Of a DNA stretch of 64,000 nt, positions 33,620 to 44,411 are shown one piece after another. The notes under the pieces are model-generated. The model had not been told where the DNA came from and did no database searches. It saw nothing but the letters and a program-made list of their open reading frames with translations. This stretch comes from Acanthochlamys bracteata (Eukaryota > Streptophyta > Magnoliopsida > Pandanales > Velloziaceae): contig CM034134.1 of the NCBI GenBank assembly GCA_019914995.1, forward strand, positions 1,816,145 through 1,880,144, read 5' to 3'. Positions within the stretch are counted from its first letter, which is position 1. The number at the start of each line of letters is the position of its first letter. The translations under genes and the position numbers were made by a program.

Positions 33620-35892
33620 TCAACTTATTGGAACATGCCATGCAGCACGTAATAACTCAGCAGTAGAAGAGCCATTAGGTGAAGGAAAAGAATGCTCCAA
33701 CCACCCTTCATTCTTAGCCTGTTCAACATAAGATGAAAACTGTTTCTCTAGATCAGGGATATCTAAGATGAGATCCTCCATAGATTCAGCAACTCTCCCA
33801 AAACCCTTTGTCATCTGATGTATTGTTATGAGTCCCACCGAGTAACACTCTTTCAACAAGCTCCAAAGTCTCTTGTTATTCTTTTCCATTAACATGACCA
33901 ACGCCTTCTTGACAACCTCATGGTGAAAGAAGGGCATCGCAATCTCTTTTATGCAGCGACAAGCTTCATGTACATCCCCACCGGATTCATATTCCTCTAA
34001 CAGTTTGCTGATCTTGTCTTTAACATCATCAATCTCCCAACCACTCCTGTTGCTGCTACCTCCCCCCCAACATCGCAAGATCCTCTCCCCTGACAGGCGG
34101 GCTCTTAGTAAAGACTTGGCAAGTTGAAGAACTCTGTTACCAATTGAATCTAGGCCATTGCATTGGTTCGCCATTTCCTCCAGGTCAGATGGAGCAAGCA
34201 CCTCATCTATCACTGCTCTTGCAAGAAACTTTGACAGGTCATCAACTGCAGCTGGAATATCCAATAAGATATCTTCGGCTGATTCAAGAAGCAGATTAAA
34301 ACCCCTTAAAACATGATCTGTTGGAAAACACAAAAATGCCAACAAAACGGAAGCCATTTCCTTTTCTCTGTTTCTACAATCCATTGCTAGTGTTATGAGT
34401 TTCTTGATAAATATAGCATTACATGGATCTGGAGAGAGGTTCTCAGACTCTAAATAGCTGATTACTTCTAAAATATCCCCTGTCAAGAAGTACTCTAGAA
34501 TAACATATGTAACTTTTATTTTCAAAAGTCTAACGGCATTGTCTTCCACTTGATATTCAGTCTGCAACTGAAGTGGCTTGAGGGAGGAGGCTGACAACCA
34601 ACCTTCAGATCCAGCTCTGGATATTAGTGATTGCAAGTTGTGTCTTGCACTCGGAATATCCAATGATAAATCATCGACAACTTCGATCAGCCTGTTGAAT
34701 CCCTTTGACATTTGGCTTGCATTAATTAGTCCTTGTTCTGCAGCAACTTTAAAAAAATCCAAAATAAGGCCCTCTGTTTCTTGTCTCTCCATAGCCAAAA
34801 TTAGGGACCGTTTGACTATCATGGTGAAAAAATGGAACTTTCAGACTCTTTATACTCCTGCATGCCTCTTCTTTGTCAAGAGTTACAGTATATTCTGTCA
34901 AAATGTCATTTACTTTAGTCCTCAAGTCATCTACACTCCTACTCCCTCCCCATCTGCTAAATATTATCTCTGCACAAAATGGGACTGACAGGTACTGCTT
35001 ATCAGCTCTCTTTATGACTTCCAAGCTCTTGGAATCTTCAGGTAAAGAAACCATATGATTTGTTAAAAACACTGGAGGAAGAATGTCATCAAGAACTGCT
35101 CGAGCTACAAATAGTGAAAGCACGTCCACTACATTAGGTATGTCAAAAGCTAAATCATCAGTTGCTTTAATTAGATTGCTAAAGCCATCATACAGTTGCA
35201 TAGGATCTATGACATCTGCATAAAGTGCCGACAACAGAACTGCAGCCATTTCCTTTTCTTTGTCATATCTATCCATTGCCAAAGATACAAGCTTCTTCAC
35301 AAAATGTTGATGATAACATGGTCGGTTCAGATATTTCAACTCATTCGCAGTGGATTCAATATCATTTGTAGTAAAGTATTCTTCTACTATAAGTGCAGCC
35401 TGTTTCTTGAAGTCATTCAAATGTGCCAATTGGTCATCACTAACTGGATCATGATTCTGCTGAAAAGAACAGTTTCGAATATTAATAAGTAAATAATGAT
35501 GATGATCTGTAAATAATTTGATTACAAATTAATCATTGTGTATCTCTATACGTGTTATATCCTTATGAAGTCTAATAAGAAACTCCTTGCCAATTAATTC
35601 TTTTCTAACGCTGTCCATGATCCCATGCTTGACATATAGCACTAAAATAGGACTTGTTGTTGTTCTATTTGACTCCTTCAAGAAAGCTGCTGTCTCATTT
35701 TCCCATGCTTAATGGTTTAGTCATTTGAGCTGGATAGAACACTTTTGATAATAAAGGTGCGTTTGGAAGACAAACATAAAAAGAATTATGAAAATGCAGA
35801 AGACTCACCCACTTTATGGCACTCCTGTCTTCTGGGATATTGAACCCTATGCTGCTTAGCTGCACACAGTTTGAGAGGGTTGTGTGTGCCAT
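33620..35892 (-). CDS. MA3-domain translation regulator (PDCD4-like), frameshifted
   Basis: A host gene of the plant MRF / PDCD4-like family, which has four MA3 domains that bind eIF4A and tune translation. Proposed exon 1 is 35892-35809, 28 codons ending at a gtgagt donor. Exon 2 runs from 35459 (after ttcttttcag) to the stop at 33620. Exon 2 carries MA3 units at about 35420-35090, 34960-34600, 34530-34180 and 34050-33690, each with the EKEMA..LL or EACRCIKE..PFFHHEVVK signatures. The second unit is broken at about 34818-34825: FFHHxIVKRS changes frame, as if two bases were lost. The usual Gly/Lys-rich N-terminal region with DPNDPNYDS was not found. It is either a pseudogene in progress, a sequence error, or a pair of truncated products. 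Confidence 0.8.
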
Positions 35893-37965
35893 GAGTTCCT
35901 CCAGGTCATCTTATAGAGGTCATTCAGCAAACAGATGTAGAGTATTGCTGTGAACTACAGAGAAGAGCTGGATAGTTCCTCCATGTTCACATCACTCAGT
36001 TGGCTACATAGCTTACTCTGCAAATGGTAGCTTACTACTGTCCCCAGCAGTTCGCAGCAGCAATACAAAAAGCAGTTGGTGGAAGGTTGTAAAGACTGTT
36101 CAAACTTGTTTCCCAAGTTAATAAATGAGTCAATGAACCACAATCCATATTCCTCCAAGAGCCATCCTTTGAGAAGTTGCTTCTAGTGACATCTCTTCCT
36201 GGCAACCGTTCTAAACATGAGTTGTGTAGATGTGTTGGTAATACACCTTTTCACATGAATATGTGAAAAAGAACTAAAAACTTGAACTTAACTTTGTAAC
36301 GCTGATCTTGTATTGTCTAGAAACGGTCAATTAAGACAAACATATGCAGAATCACTATTTTAGAATCAGTATATCACTTAAAAAAATTAGATCAATAGCT
36401 CAGAAAACCAGAATTACAACTTGTCAAGTTGTTATCTATTAAGCACAAACATAAGCTACTTGTTAGCTTTCAATATAAATGGTGCACCAGAGTTTATTAA
36501 GTTTTAGTAACTATGATACTTACACATTACATCATGAAGAGTGAAGCATGTCAGTACATCAGCGACTCAAACAAGTTATCTAAAGCTTAAGGAGAACACG
36601 GTATGCCTTTTCTCTGTGATGGTTAAACACATTGATTGAAAGTTTTATCTAGATTGTGTATCAAATTTATTGTTGGGAACTTTGTCCCATTGGCGTAGGC
36701 AAAGGCTGACCTGAAAAAGCTAATGATGGTTGAACAAAGTAACATTTCTCCTGCAGCTTGATACACCTATATAGTGCTCATGTGAGCGTAAGAAAGAATG
36801 GCTATTTATTATAATACATAAAATGCCAATCGTAACCTAAACCAACTCAGCTTAGTTATAGCTTTATGCAATCACATGAAAAGTGTTGTACGTTTTTCTT
36901 AACAATTGTGGCAAAGTTCCTATCAGTGGATAATTTCACAGAAATTCTAACTAGTTTTCCGTCTACTATTCAGTTTAAAGAACTGATTATTTAAGTGCCG
37001 CTAAGTGCTCAAAAAGCCTAGGGTATAGACACCAACAGTTCCACAGTACTCGCAAGCACTAGCTGGCCTCCACAATGCTAAAAAGTTTGATCCTGTCTTC
37101 TGAGAGTAGAGAAAAAATAATAAAGAAATTACAAGAAATTATTATGATCTTTGCTTCCAGAAACCAAAGAATGACAAAAGCTTCATGGAACGTATTCAAT
37201 ACTTAGCCTATTCAATCATCTAATAAATTTAGTTACGGACAGAGTGGAACACCTAGTTGACGTACTAGCAGCTACCAAGGTTATACGGTCAATGGTTTAT
37301 GTAACCTCTTTCGCTTGGCAAAGGCATAGTTCCTACATGTAGTATATCAATAAGCAGCATATAGACCGATCGCAACCGAATGCCCCGTCGCTTATGTGAT
37401 AATATGTGAGTATAATACAAGTGCACGGTCATTCTGCCTTGTCCGATCCCCAAATAGCTATGCACCCTAAATGCACGAGACTCAAAACTATGGCCATATC
37501 CATTTAGAATACTTTTTGCCGTACTAAATTGTTAAGAAAAATTAGCAAGGTTTGCAATCATAATCAGATTTAGTTAAACCACAAGAGTTTGCTTACTAAC
37601 TTGTGTAGTCAAATCTTGCATGATTATAACAGGTTCAGGATATGGGATCTAGAAGAGAAATTATTAGTAACTGTGTAATAGTAGTTCAAGTTGACAACTG
37701 ATCCACCTCCAATTGACTAGCCATCACTTGCAAAATCTAGTCTTCATGGCTATTATCAATGCCTAAGCGGGCATAAATCCAGAAGAGAGGAAAACAAATT
37801 TCAAGAAAAAAAATCTAAATGAGAAGAACTTCAAAAGAGAAGGGCTTACACGTGCAAAGCTCACTGATAACAGCAGAATGCCTACTGTATTGGAAACATC
37901 TAAATCAACATTCAAAGACTCATCTCCTGCTACCAAATGTGATTCAAATATTTTCAAATATTGAA
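35893..37965. other. upstream of MA3 gene, no gene recognised
   Basis: Contains the presumed leader and promoter of the minus-strand MA3 gene. A minus-strand open stretch at 36158-35955 has no family resemblance I can name. The rest to 37965 is ordinary intergenic sequence in which I see nothing definite. Confidence 0.4.
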
Positions 37966-37969
37966 TGCG

Positions 37970-40486
37970 TTTTAGGAATGGTGGGTATACTTCGGTATAC
38001 TTGTAAAGTGAACAACAGAAATACTGTAGTAATTATCATTGAACCAGGCTTTAAAAATGAGGTAGTTGAGGTGGTTTGTATTGGAAATATGATTATATTA
38101 GTTAGACTGCTTTTAGGAGAGGAGTAGATTAGTGTTATTAATACTTATGCCCCTCAGCTAAGACTAAATATGGTTTCGAACCAATAATTCTGAAACGACA
38201 TGGATTAGTTAATTCAGGCAATTCCTAAAAAGCATAAAATTTATATGGAGGCGATTTGAATGGCCATATAGGGAGAGATAACACATGGTATGAAGTAGTT
38301 AAAGAAAATTTCAGTTATGGAGATTGTAATAAGGAAGATATTACTATTTTGGATTTTAGTTTGGCTTATGATTTGGTGTTAATGAATACGTATTTAAAAA
38401 ATGAGATAGCCATCTTATAACCTATAGGAATGGGCAGACAAGCGGTGAAATAGATTATATTCTAACTAGGCGTACAGATAGGTCTATTTTGTAAGAATTG
38501 TAAAGTAATATCTGAAAAGAGCCTAACTGCACAACATAGGGTATTTGTGTTGAACATTATATTTAAAAAAGAAAGAGACAACAAATATAATGAAACATGT
38601 AGGACGAGATGGTGGAACTTGCATTTAGATAAAGAAGCAGTTTTAAGCCAATTTTCAAAAGAGGAAACTGGGATATAGATAGAAATGGTAACATGATATG
38701 GTTAGGAATGGCTAATTGGATTAGAAAGATTATGAGAGAAGTCTTAGGAGAATCAAAAGGTGAAAAATCTCCAAATAAGAAAACCTGATGGTGGAATGAA
38801 ACTGTACAAAACACAGTTAACTATAGAAAAGAACGCTTTAGAAATATACCAAAATAAAATAATATGAAAGCTTTTGAAAAATATAAGTTAGCAAAAAAAG
38901 AAATCAAGAAAGCTAAATATTTGGGTACTAAAGCGGGAGAGAATGCTACTTACAGTATTGGACATAATAGAGAAAAAAGTAGAGATATAAATCAACTTAA
39001 ATGCATTAAATATGAGTACCATTCAGTATTATTTCCTAAAAGTGATATCACAAACAGATGGAGAACTTGTTTTGATAAATTATTTAATTAAAATCACATT
39101 GCGAGTATAACCGACTTGATGAATGTTGATGTAAATAAAAATGTTAATTATATTAAAAACATTCAACCATCAGAAGTTAGGAAAGCTCTAAAAAAGATGA
39201 AGATAAGAAAAGCCATCCATCTAAATGGAATTCCAATTCAAGTTTGAAAGCGTTTAGATCAAATGGGCATTATTTGGTTAACAAATTTGTTTAATATTAT
39301 TTTAAGGAGTGGACATATGTCAAATGAACGGAAGGAAAGTGCTTTAATGCCTATTTATAAATATTGGGGAGACATTCAAGATTATACGAATCACAGAAAA
39401 ATTAAGCTCAGGAGCCATCAATAAAATTATAGGAGAAGGTTATTGAACATAGATTAAGATGTAATTCAAAATTTTCAAATAATCAGTTCAGTTTTATGCC
39501 AGAGAGATCTACCATGGAAACGCTTTATCTATTAAGAAGATTGACGGAACAATATAGAGAGAAGAAGCAAAACCTACATATGGCTTTTATAGATTTAAAA
39601 AAGACTACGATAGATACCTAGAGAAATGTTATGGTGGATGTTAGATACAGTACCTAGAGTAATAGATGAATTAATTTGAAATATTCAAGATGAAGTACCA
39701 TGGTGTATGCTATTGGCCGATCACATAGTCCTATTTGATGAGACGAAATAAAAAAATAAATTATAAACTAGAATGTTGAAGAAGTACCTTAGAATCTAAT
39801 GATTTTAAATTAAGTAGGTCTAAAACATAATACATGCATTATCATTTTAGTAAACATAAAAGTTTGTGCTGTACCGCAAAGTGATAATTTTAAATATTTA
39901 GTTTCGATTATTTATAAGAAAGGAAGAATTGAAAACGATATTGTTCATAGAATTAAAAAGTTGAAATGGCGAGGTGCTAGCGAAATCTTGGTATAATAGA
40001 AAAATCTCTTTTAACACTAAAAGGTCAGTCTTATAAAACAGTTATGCGGCCTACAATGCTATACGGTAGCAAGTGCTGGACTATTAAAAGTCAAAATATT
40101 CATAAGAATAATATAGTAGAAATGAGAATGTTAAAATGGATGTCTGCGTATACTAGAAATGACAAAATACGAAATAAAAATATATGCCAACAAACAGCCG
40201 TCGCACTTATCGAGGACAAGTTAAGGAAAGATAGGCTTAAATAGTTTGGACATGTCTTGCATAGAGCTAAGATGTTGCAAAGCAAAAAAGTGATGCGATT
40301 CCTTTTGAACACTTAGGGAAAAAAAAGATAGATTAAAATTAACTTGGCGTAGGGTGGTAGTGAAGGATTTAGAGGAATTAGATTCCCTAAATCTGATTAA
40401 TAATTGAACGGAAATGGTAAAAACGGATTCATGTAGCCGATCCCACGCATGTGGGATAAAGATTCAGTTTATTGTTGTCGTTGAAA
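37970..40486 (+). mobile_element. RTE-type LINE retrotransposon, 5'-truncated and decayed
   Basis: A non-LTR retrotransposon relic of the plant RTE group (often mis-annotated as craniofacial development protein 2-like). The endonuclease starts mid-domain at about 37970 and shows NTYAPQ near 38145 and YGGDLNGHIG near 38243-38272 (GDxNxHIG catalytic loop). The RT zone runs about 39120-39850. Its catalytic YADD-type box reads LLADHIVLFDE near 39705, so the second Asp is His. The preceding palm segment (HQGSALSPxLF) is absent, an internal deletion. The C-terminus (40040-40440) has MLYGSKCWTIKS and RMLKWMSAYTRNDKIRN. The end is hairpin-like (gatcccacgcatgtgggat), then ttattgttgtcgttg, the usual RTE tail. 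Many stops and frame changes are present. It is inactive. Confidence 0.85.
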
Positions 40487-40954
40487 GCTTCTTAAGATTT
40501 AAAATGAGAATAAAGCTTCTTTAGAATCTAAAAAGCACTTTTGGCTAAGAATCAAGACAACCATAGATCTCAGGCTCCAATTTTGAGTTTCAAAACATCA
40601 TTTTGAAACATTTTTAAGTTTTGGATTCATTATACCTCGTCTACCTGTTAAGACTATCAATAAAGCAAGACGTCAAGTAAATCGACCGCCAAGAATCTGA
40701 TGATTATGCAATAACAAAATATCCTCCATCTAGCCTAGCACAAATACCCAACTACATATGATCAAGAAATATGAAATCTCGTAAGAATCTAGAATTGCAC
40801 ATAAATATAAAAAGACATCCTACAATTAATTCCCAATAACTAGTAAGTAAAAGATTAATCACCAATGATACTTTGTAATAGCTTCTCTTTAAGAAACAAA
40901 ATGCTTCAAAAATCTTTTAAATCAAAGTGCAGAAAACAATCTAAGTATGGGTTT

Positions 40955-41105
40955 CAGAACTACTTATCATTTGATCTCATGGTCTTGCATGATATTTTTC
41001 CTAACAGAAGTTCACAGCTTTTCCTGATAATAATCTCAACCCATGTTTCAGGATAAACAGAGTCAATTGGGATTTTGACGTAATGGGCTTGCGTATGCAA
41101 TTCCT
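40955..41105 (-). other. possible coding exon of an unidentified gene
   Basis: Minus-strand reading after a gtcag acceptor-like site at about 41105 gives ELHTQAHYVKIPIDSVYPE, then TWVEIIIRKSCELLLGKI, and a stop about 48 codons in. The composition looks like real protein, but I do not recognise the family. A reading upstream in the same frame (NFCQ) is also open until a stop, so the exon edge is uncertain. It may pair with the exon proposed at 41574-41690. Confidence 0.3.
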
Positions 41106-41201
41106 GACAAAAATTTCACATTGCATCATCCATATCCTACCAAGATCAAAAAATAAACTAAAAACAAGGAAAAATCTAATATTTTCCGAAATTTAAAAAG
41201 T

Positions 41202-41525
41202 GCCACAAAGATTATTTCTTTCTCAATTCTTTAAATGTAAAAATAGTACATCATTTTACATTCACATAAATTAACCAACGGAAGAACAAATTTTCATATT
41301 CACAGAATAAAGCCATCAAAGATATTTTCTTTTTCAATTCTTAGATGTAAGAACAGTATATATCCACATTAACATAAATTAACTAAAGAAAACAATAAGA
41401 AAAGAAAATCCCAAATTCTCACAAACAATGCCACCGAAGTTTTATTCAATTTTCAATTCTTTAAATGCACAAACATTATAATCTACACGTTCACATGAAC
41501 TCACTGAAAAAGGAAACAACAAAAA
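41202..41525. repeat. three-copy minisatellite, unit 110-118 bp
   Basis: Three diverged tandem units, starting at 41202 (gccacaaag), 41312 (gccatcaaag) and 41430 (gccaccgaag). Each has caattctt(t)a(a/g)atg about 35 bases in, then cacataaattaac or a variant about 75 bases in. The units are non-coding. Confidence 0.7.
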
Positions 41526-41573
41526 TCTGCAACAAAACAAGGGAGAAAAACAAAGGGTCAATATTTTGGGCTT

Positions 41574-41690
41574 ACCTAAATGGAGAAAAACGGAAGTAAT
41601 TCATTAGAATGGTTGAAGACTGAACAAAAAGAGGGAGAAAAAGAAAGAACAAAAATGTCTCCATAATTTCCATCGCCAGAGAAATTCCCA
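41574..41690 (-). other. possible 5' exon ending in GTAAGC donor
   Basis: Minus-strand sequence ctctggcgATGGAAATTATG opens a frame of about 33 codons with a hydrophobic start (METFLFFLFLPLFVQSS). It runs to ccatttag followed by gtaagccc, a good splice donor. It could be a first coding exon with a signal peptide or simply a 5' leader exon. A matching downstream exon may be 41105-40955. The product is unknown. Confidence 0.3.
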
Positions 41691-42480
41691 GACTACAAAA
41701 ACCCAATCACATACATATCTCAAAACATAAACAGCAACCTTACTTCAATAATAATGTGAGACGTCATTAAATTCTATTCACATGATGACGTGATTGATTT
41801 CAGCGTTATTTTTGCTGTTTGACTAATTCTTAGACGGAAGTTTACACCATTGAGAAGCAGACACATCATCACGATATGGTGAAGGGTTGCATGGATGTGG
41901 ATAAGTTCTTTTGTTCGGGCTTGGTCCGGATTCAGTTTTGTCGGGTGAAATTCAACTCCAACGGGTATTATCACGAATTGGGTCTAGTTTGTGTTTGGAC
42001 CCGAATCCAATTAGTCATGTATCATTTGATTGCTCAATTTTTTGCTTTGCATGGTTTAAGATGTTTGTTTAATTGTTTTTATGCCAATATAATTATGATA
42101 AGCTAAAAAAAATGTTCTTAATGAAACTATAATAAATGAAAACTAGCTAATTGTAATTTGAAACCAATTTGAAGCAAGTACTATGCTACAATTTCCTTTA
42201 TTTAAAAAATACTTTTTAATGTATCCATATATATAGACAAAATAATAATATATGTATTATGATAAAGTAAATAAAATTATAAAATAAAAAAAACTATTCT
42301 CTATATTTTTCCATAACATATTTGGAACGTTTCCATAGATCGATCCATATAATTATCAAATTAAAATAGCGTAACCCTAATATGATCCACATATAGATGT
42401 AAAAGATACATGTTTGCCCCAGATCGTCCGAAATTGCATGATCCGTTTTATAGACTCGTTTGCGCAATAGAGTTCGGACG

Positions 42481-42548
42481 TGCAAAAGAATCGACCAAGA
42501 GAAAGATGGGATTGTGCAAAAGAGTCGACCAAGAGAAAGATGGGATTG
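42481..42548. repeat. 34-bp tandem duplication
   Basis: Two adjacent 34-base units beginning tgcaaaagaatcgaccaaga and tgcaaaagagtcgaccaaga. They differ at only one position (a/g at base 10), so the duplication is recent compared with its surroundings. The unit length is not a multiple of three. Confidence 0.9.
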
Positions 42549-42699
42549 CCCCCATTCGAGAGAAAGAGTCAAGTTTGCCTCCATGACAACCGCGTCGAGG
42601 AGAGTTGTTCGATGGCTGATGAAACGGCTAAAATAGAGATATAGCGGCACCGCGCATATAGTGGCCATCGTGTATCTATCCCCCCTTCCCTTTTATATA

Positions 42700-43780
42700 T
42701 AGTCAATTAACTCAACAACATATTTAATAATTGTATCAAAATTAAGATGGACATATTTAATAATCAAATTTATTAAAAGGAATAACATAAGTATTAATTG
42801 CTAATAATAATAGGTGAAAATTATTAGGTATCATATATCCAAGACAATAAAATATTAATTCTAATAAAATTTATAAGTTAAGTAAGAAATTAATAAATAT
42901 GATAAGTTAAGCAAAAAATAAAACATAAACTAACCTAAACATCAATGTCATTGTTCAAGATATTTTTAATTATTAGGTAATTTATACTACATAATTTTAT
43001 AGGGACTAATCGTATCAATTTCGAGTTGACCCGAACATGCTCCTAACCCGTTTAATTTACCAGATTGATGTCGAACTGATCCGAGTCTGACCGAAATTCA
43101 ATTAAGATCAAACTCGAACCCCATTCAAATTGATTGGTTTTCGAATTAGATTTTCAGATCGAAAAGTTGCCACCTCTAATACAATTGTATTATGTATAAT
43201 GTATAAAATAGAAAAAATCTTGAAAAGATATGTGACGTGTTTCTGTTGATTTTATTTTATTTTTCTGTACCATCTACTTTAATTGTAAATACAAATAAAG
43301 ATTTAAATAATTGTTATTTCTGTTATTAAAGTTAATCTCATTTAACAAAAATTAAATGTGATTGCGAAGATTTTCAAAACTTCCGATCTATACTTTAATA
43401 ACTGAAATATTTATATTTGTATTTCATTTCATTTGTTGTATTTTCGATATATTCATGATACATTTTTTATGACCAATTAGTGTGACAGACCAAAGTTAGT
43501 ATCAAAGTAAACAATAAAAGTCTTATAGTAAATTTTATAAATATTATATGATTGACATAAATGAGTATAGTATATTTTATTTTGTATTTCATAGTCAAAC
43601 TTTTAACAATAATTCAAAATGTGATAATATGTATACCTATCATTTCAATGTTATAATAGGAATGGAAAATTAAGTATAACCTATTATTAACTAAAAGCAT
43701 CTTATTATCGCTCTTGAATTGTGTACATAGAAAGAAAAACATAATAGTATTTTTAAATATCAATCTGTGCTAGAAATAAG
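42700..43780. other. AT-rich intergenic DNA with hAT-like terminus
   Basis: No gene is seen. At 43166-43178 the sequence gttgccacctcta is the reverse of TAGAGGTGGCAAC, the TAGRGGTG-type end of many plant hAT elements. The 170 bp before it have the alternating ccgaa/gaccc/cgaac look of hAT-derived non-autonomous elements. A similar stretch is at 41900-42010. No matching left end was found. Confidence 0.35.
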
Positions 43781-43785
43781 AAAAA

Positions 43786-44240
43786 TGAAACGCTTGACTT
43801 GTTGATAAGCCAGCTACTTTAGAAGCCTCTGCTAGGCCTGCTACCTTTGAAGTCCACATACCTTTGAGTTTTCTGTATTGAAGAATTTCACAATAGTTAG
43901 AATTACTTATTTTAAGGCTTTGTATAGATGTAGATCCTAAATTGTAGTTCATAAGTAGTTCGGGAGTCGTCTTCTATTCATATGGATATACGTATAAGTC
44001 CTTTTCAAGGACGGTGAATAGTTTTTGAAAAAAAGTTAAGACTTTACTCTATCCATTTTTAACATTCTTATAATCAATGAATTTTGGAGATTAATCATTC
44101 CGAAATTCTGGGTGAATTCACAATGCACTTGTGCACTTTTCTTTTGGCATTCTTTTAGAATCAACGGAGTACAAGTGAGTTGCCTTACCGGTGAGCTTCG
44201 ATTGAAGATCCGCTGTATCAATTTAGTATCAGTTTTATCA
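43786..44240 (+). repeat. gypsy left LTR
   Basis: Shares with 48924-49196 and 51309-51442 the blocks cttgact..agccagctac, gaagaatttcacaatagttagaatcac-like, ggtgaatagtttttga, aatgaattttggagatt, aacattcttttagaatt and gagttgcctta. The ends tga...tca are approximate. Confidence 0.75.
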
Positions 44241-44411
44241 GGTGAGAAAGTTTGTTGAATTTTCTCGCTGCATTGCTGCCAAGAACACACATCACTATTG
44301 GGCATCACCTAAAGAAGATTAAAAGTATGATTATAATTGCAACAACAAATAGCTCACTTGACAGATTAGGTCAAAGCATCATGCACAATCAGATTCGTCG
44401 TCGCTGAAGCA

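Noticed and set aside
35955-36158. Minus-strand frame beginning MEEYGLWFIDSF, as an N-terminal exon of the MA3 gene
   Set aside because: It ends in a stop before the proposed first exon, with no donor in phase. It bears no resemblance to the Gly/Lys-rich N-terminus of the family.
41202-41525. Regular repeats considered as a CRISPR-like array
   Set aside because: The units are contiguous and diverged, with no spacer-repeat alternation, and the context is a plant nuclear genome.
41876-42106. A 76-codon plus-strand frame
   Set aside because: It overlaps sequence with the look of hAT-derived debris (cgggtc/gacccg words) and has no protein motif.
42294-42668. A 124-codon open frame on the minus strand
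   Set aside because: It contains the 34-bp tandem duplication, whose length would shift the frame between copies. It has no recognisable motif or splice context and reads like chance hydrophobic sequence.
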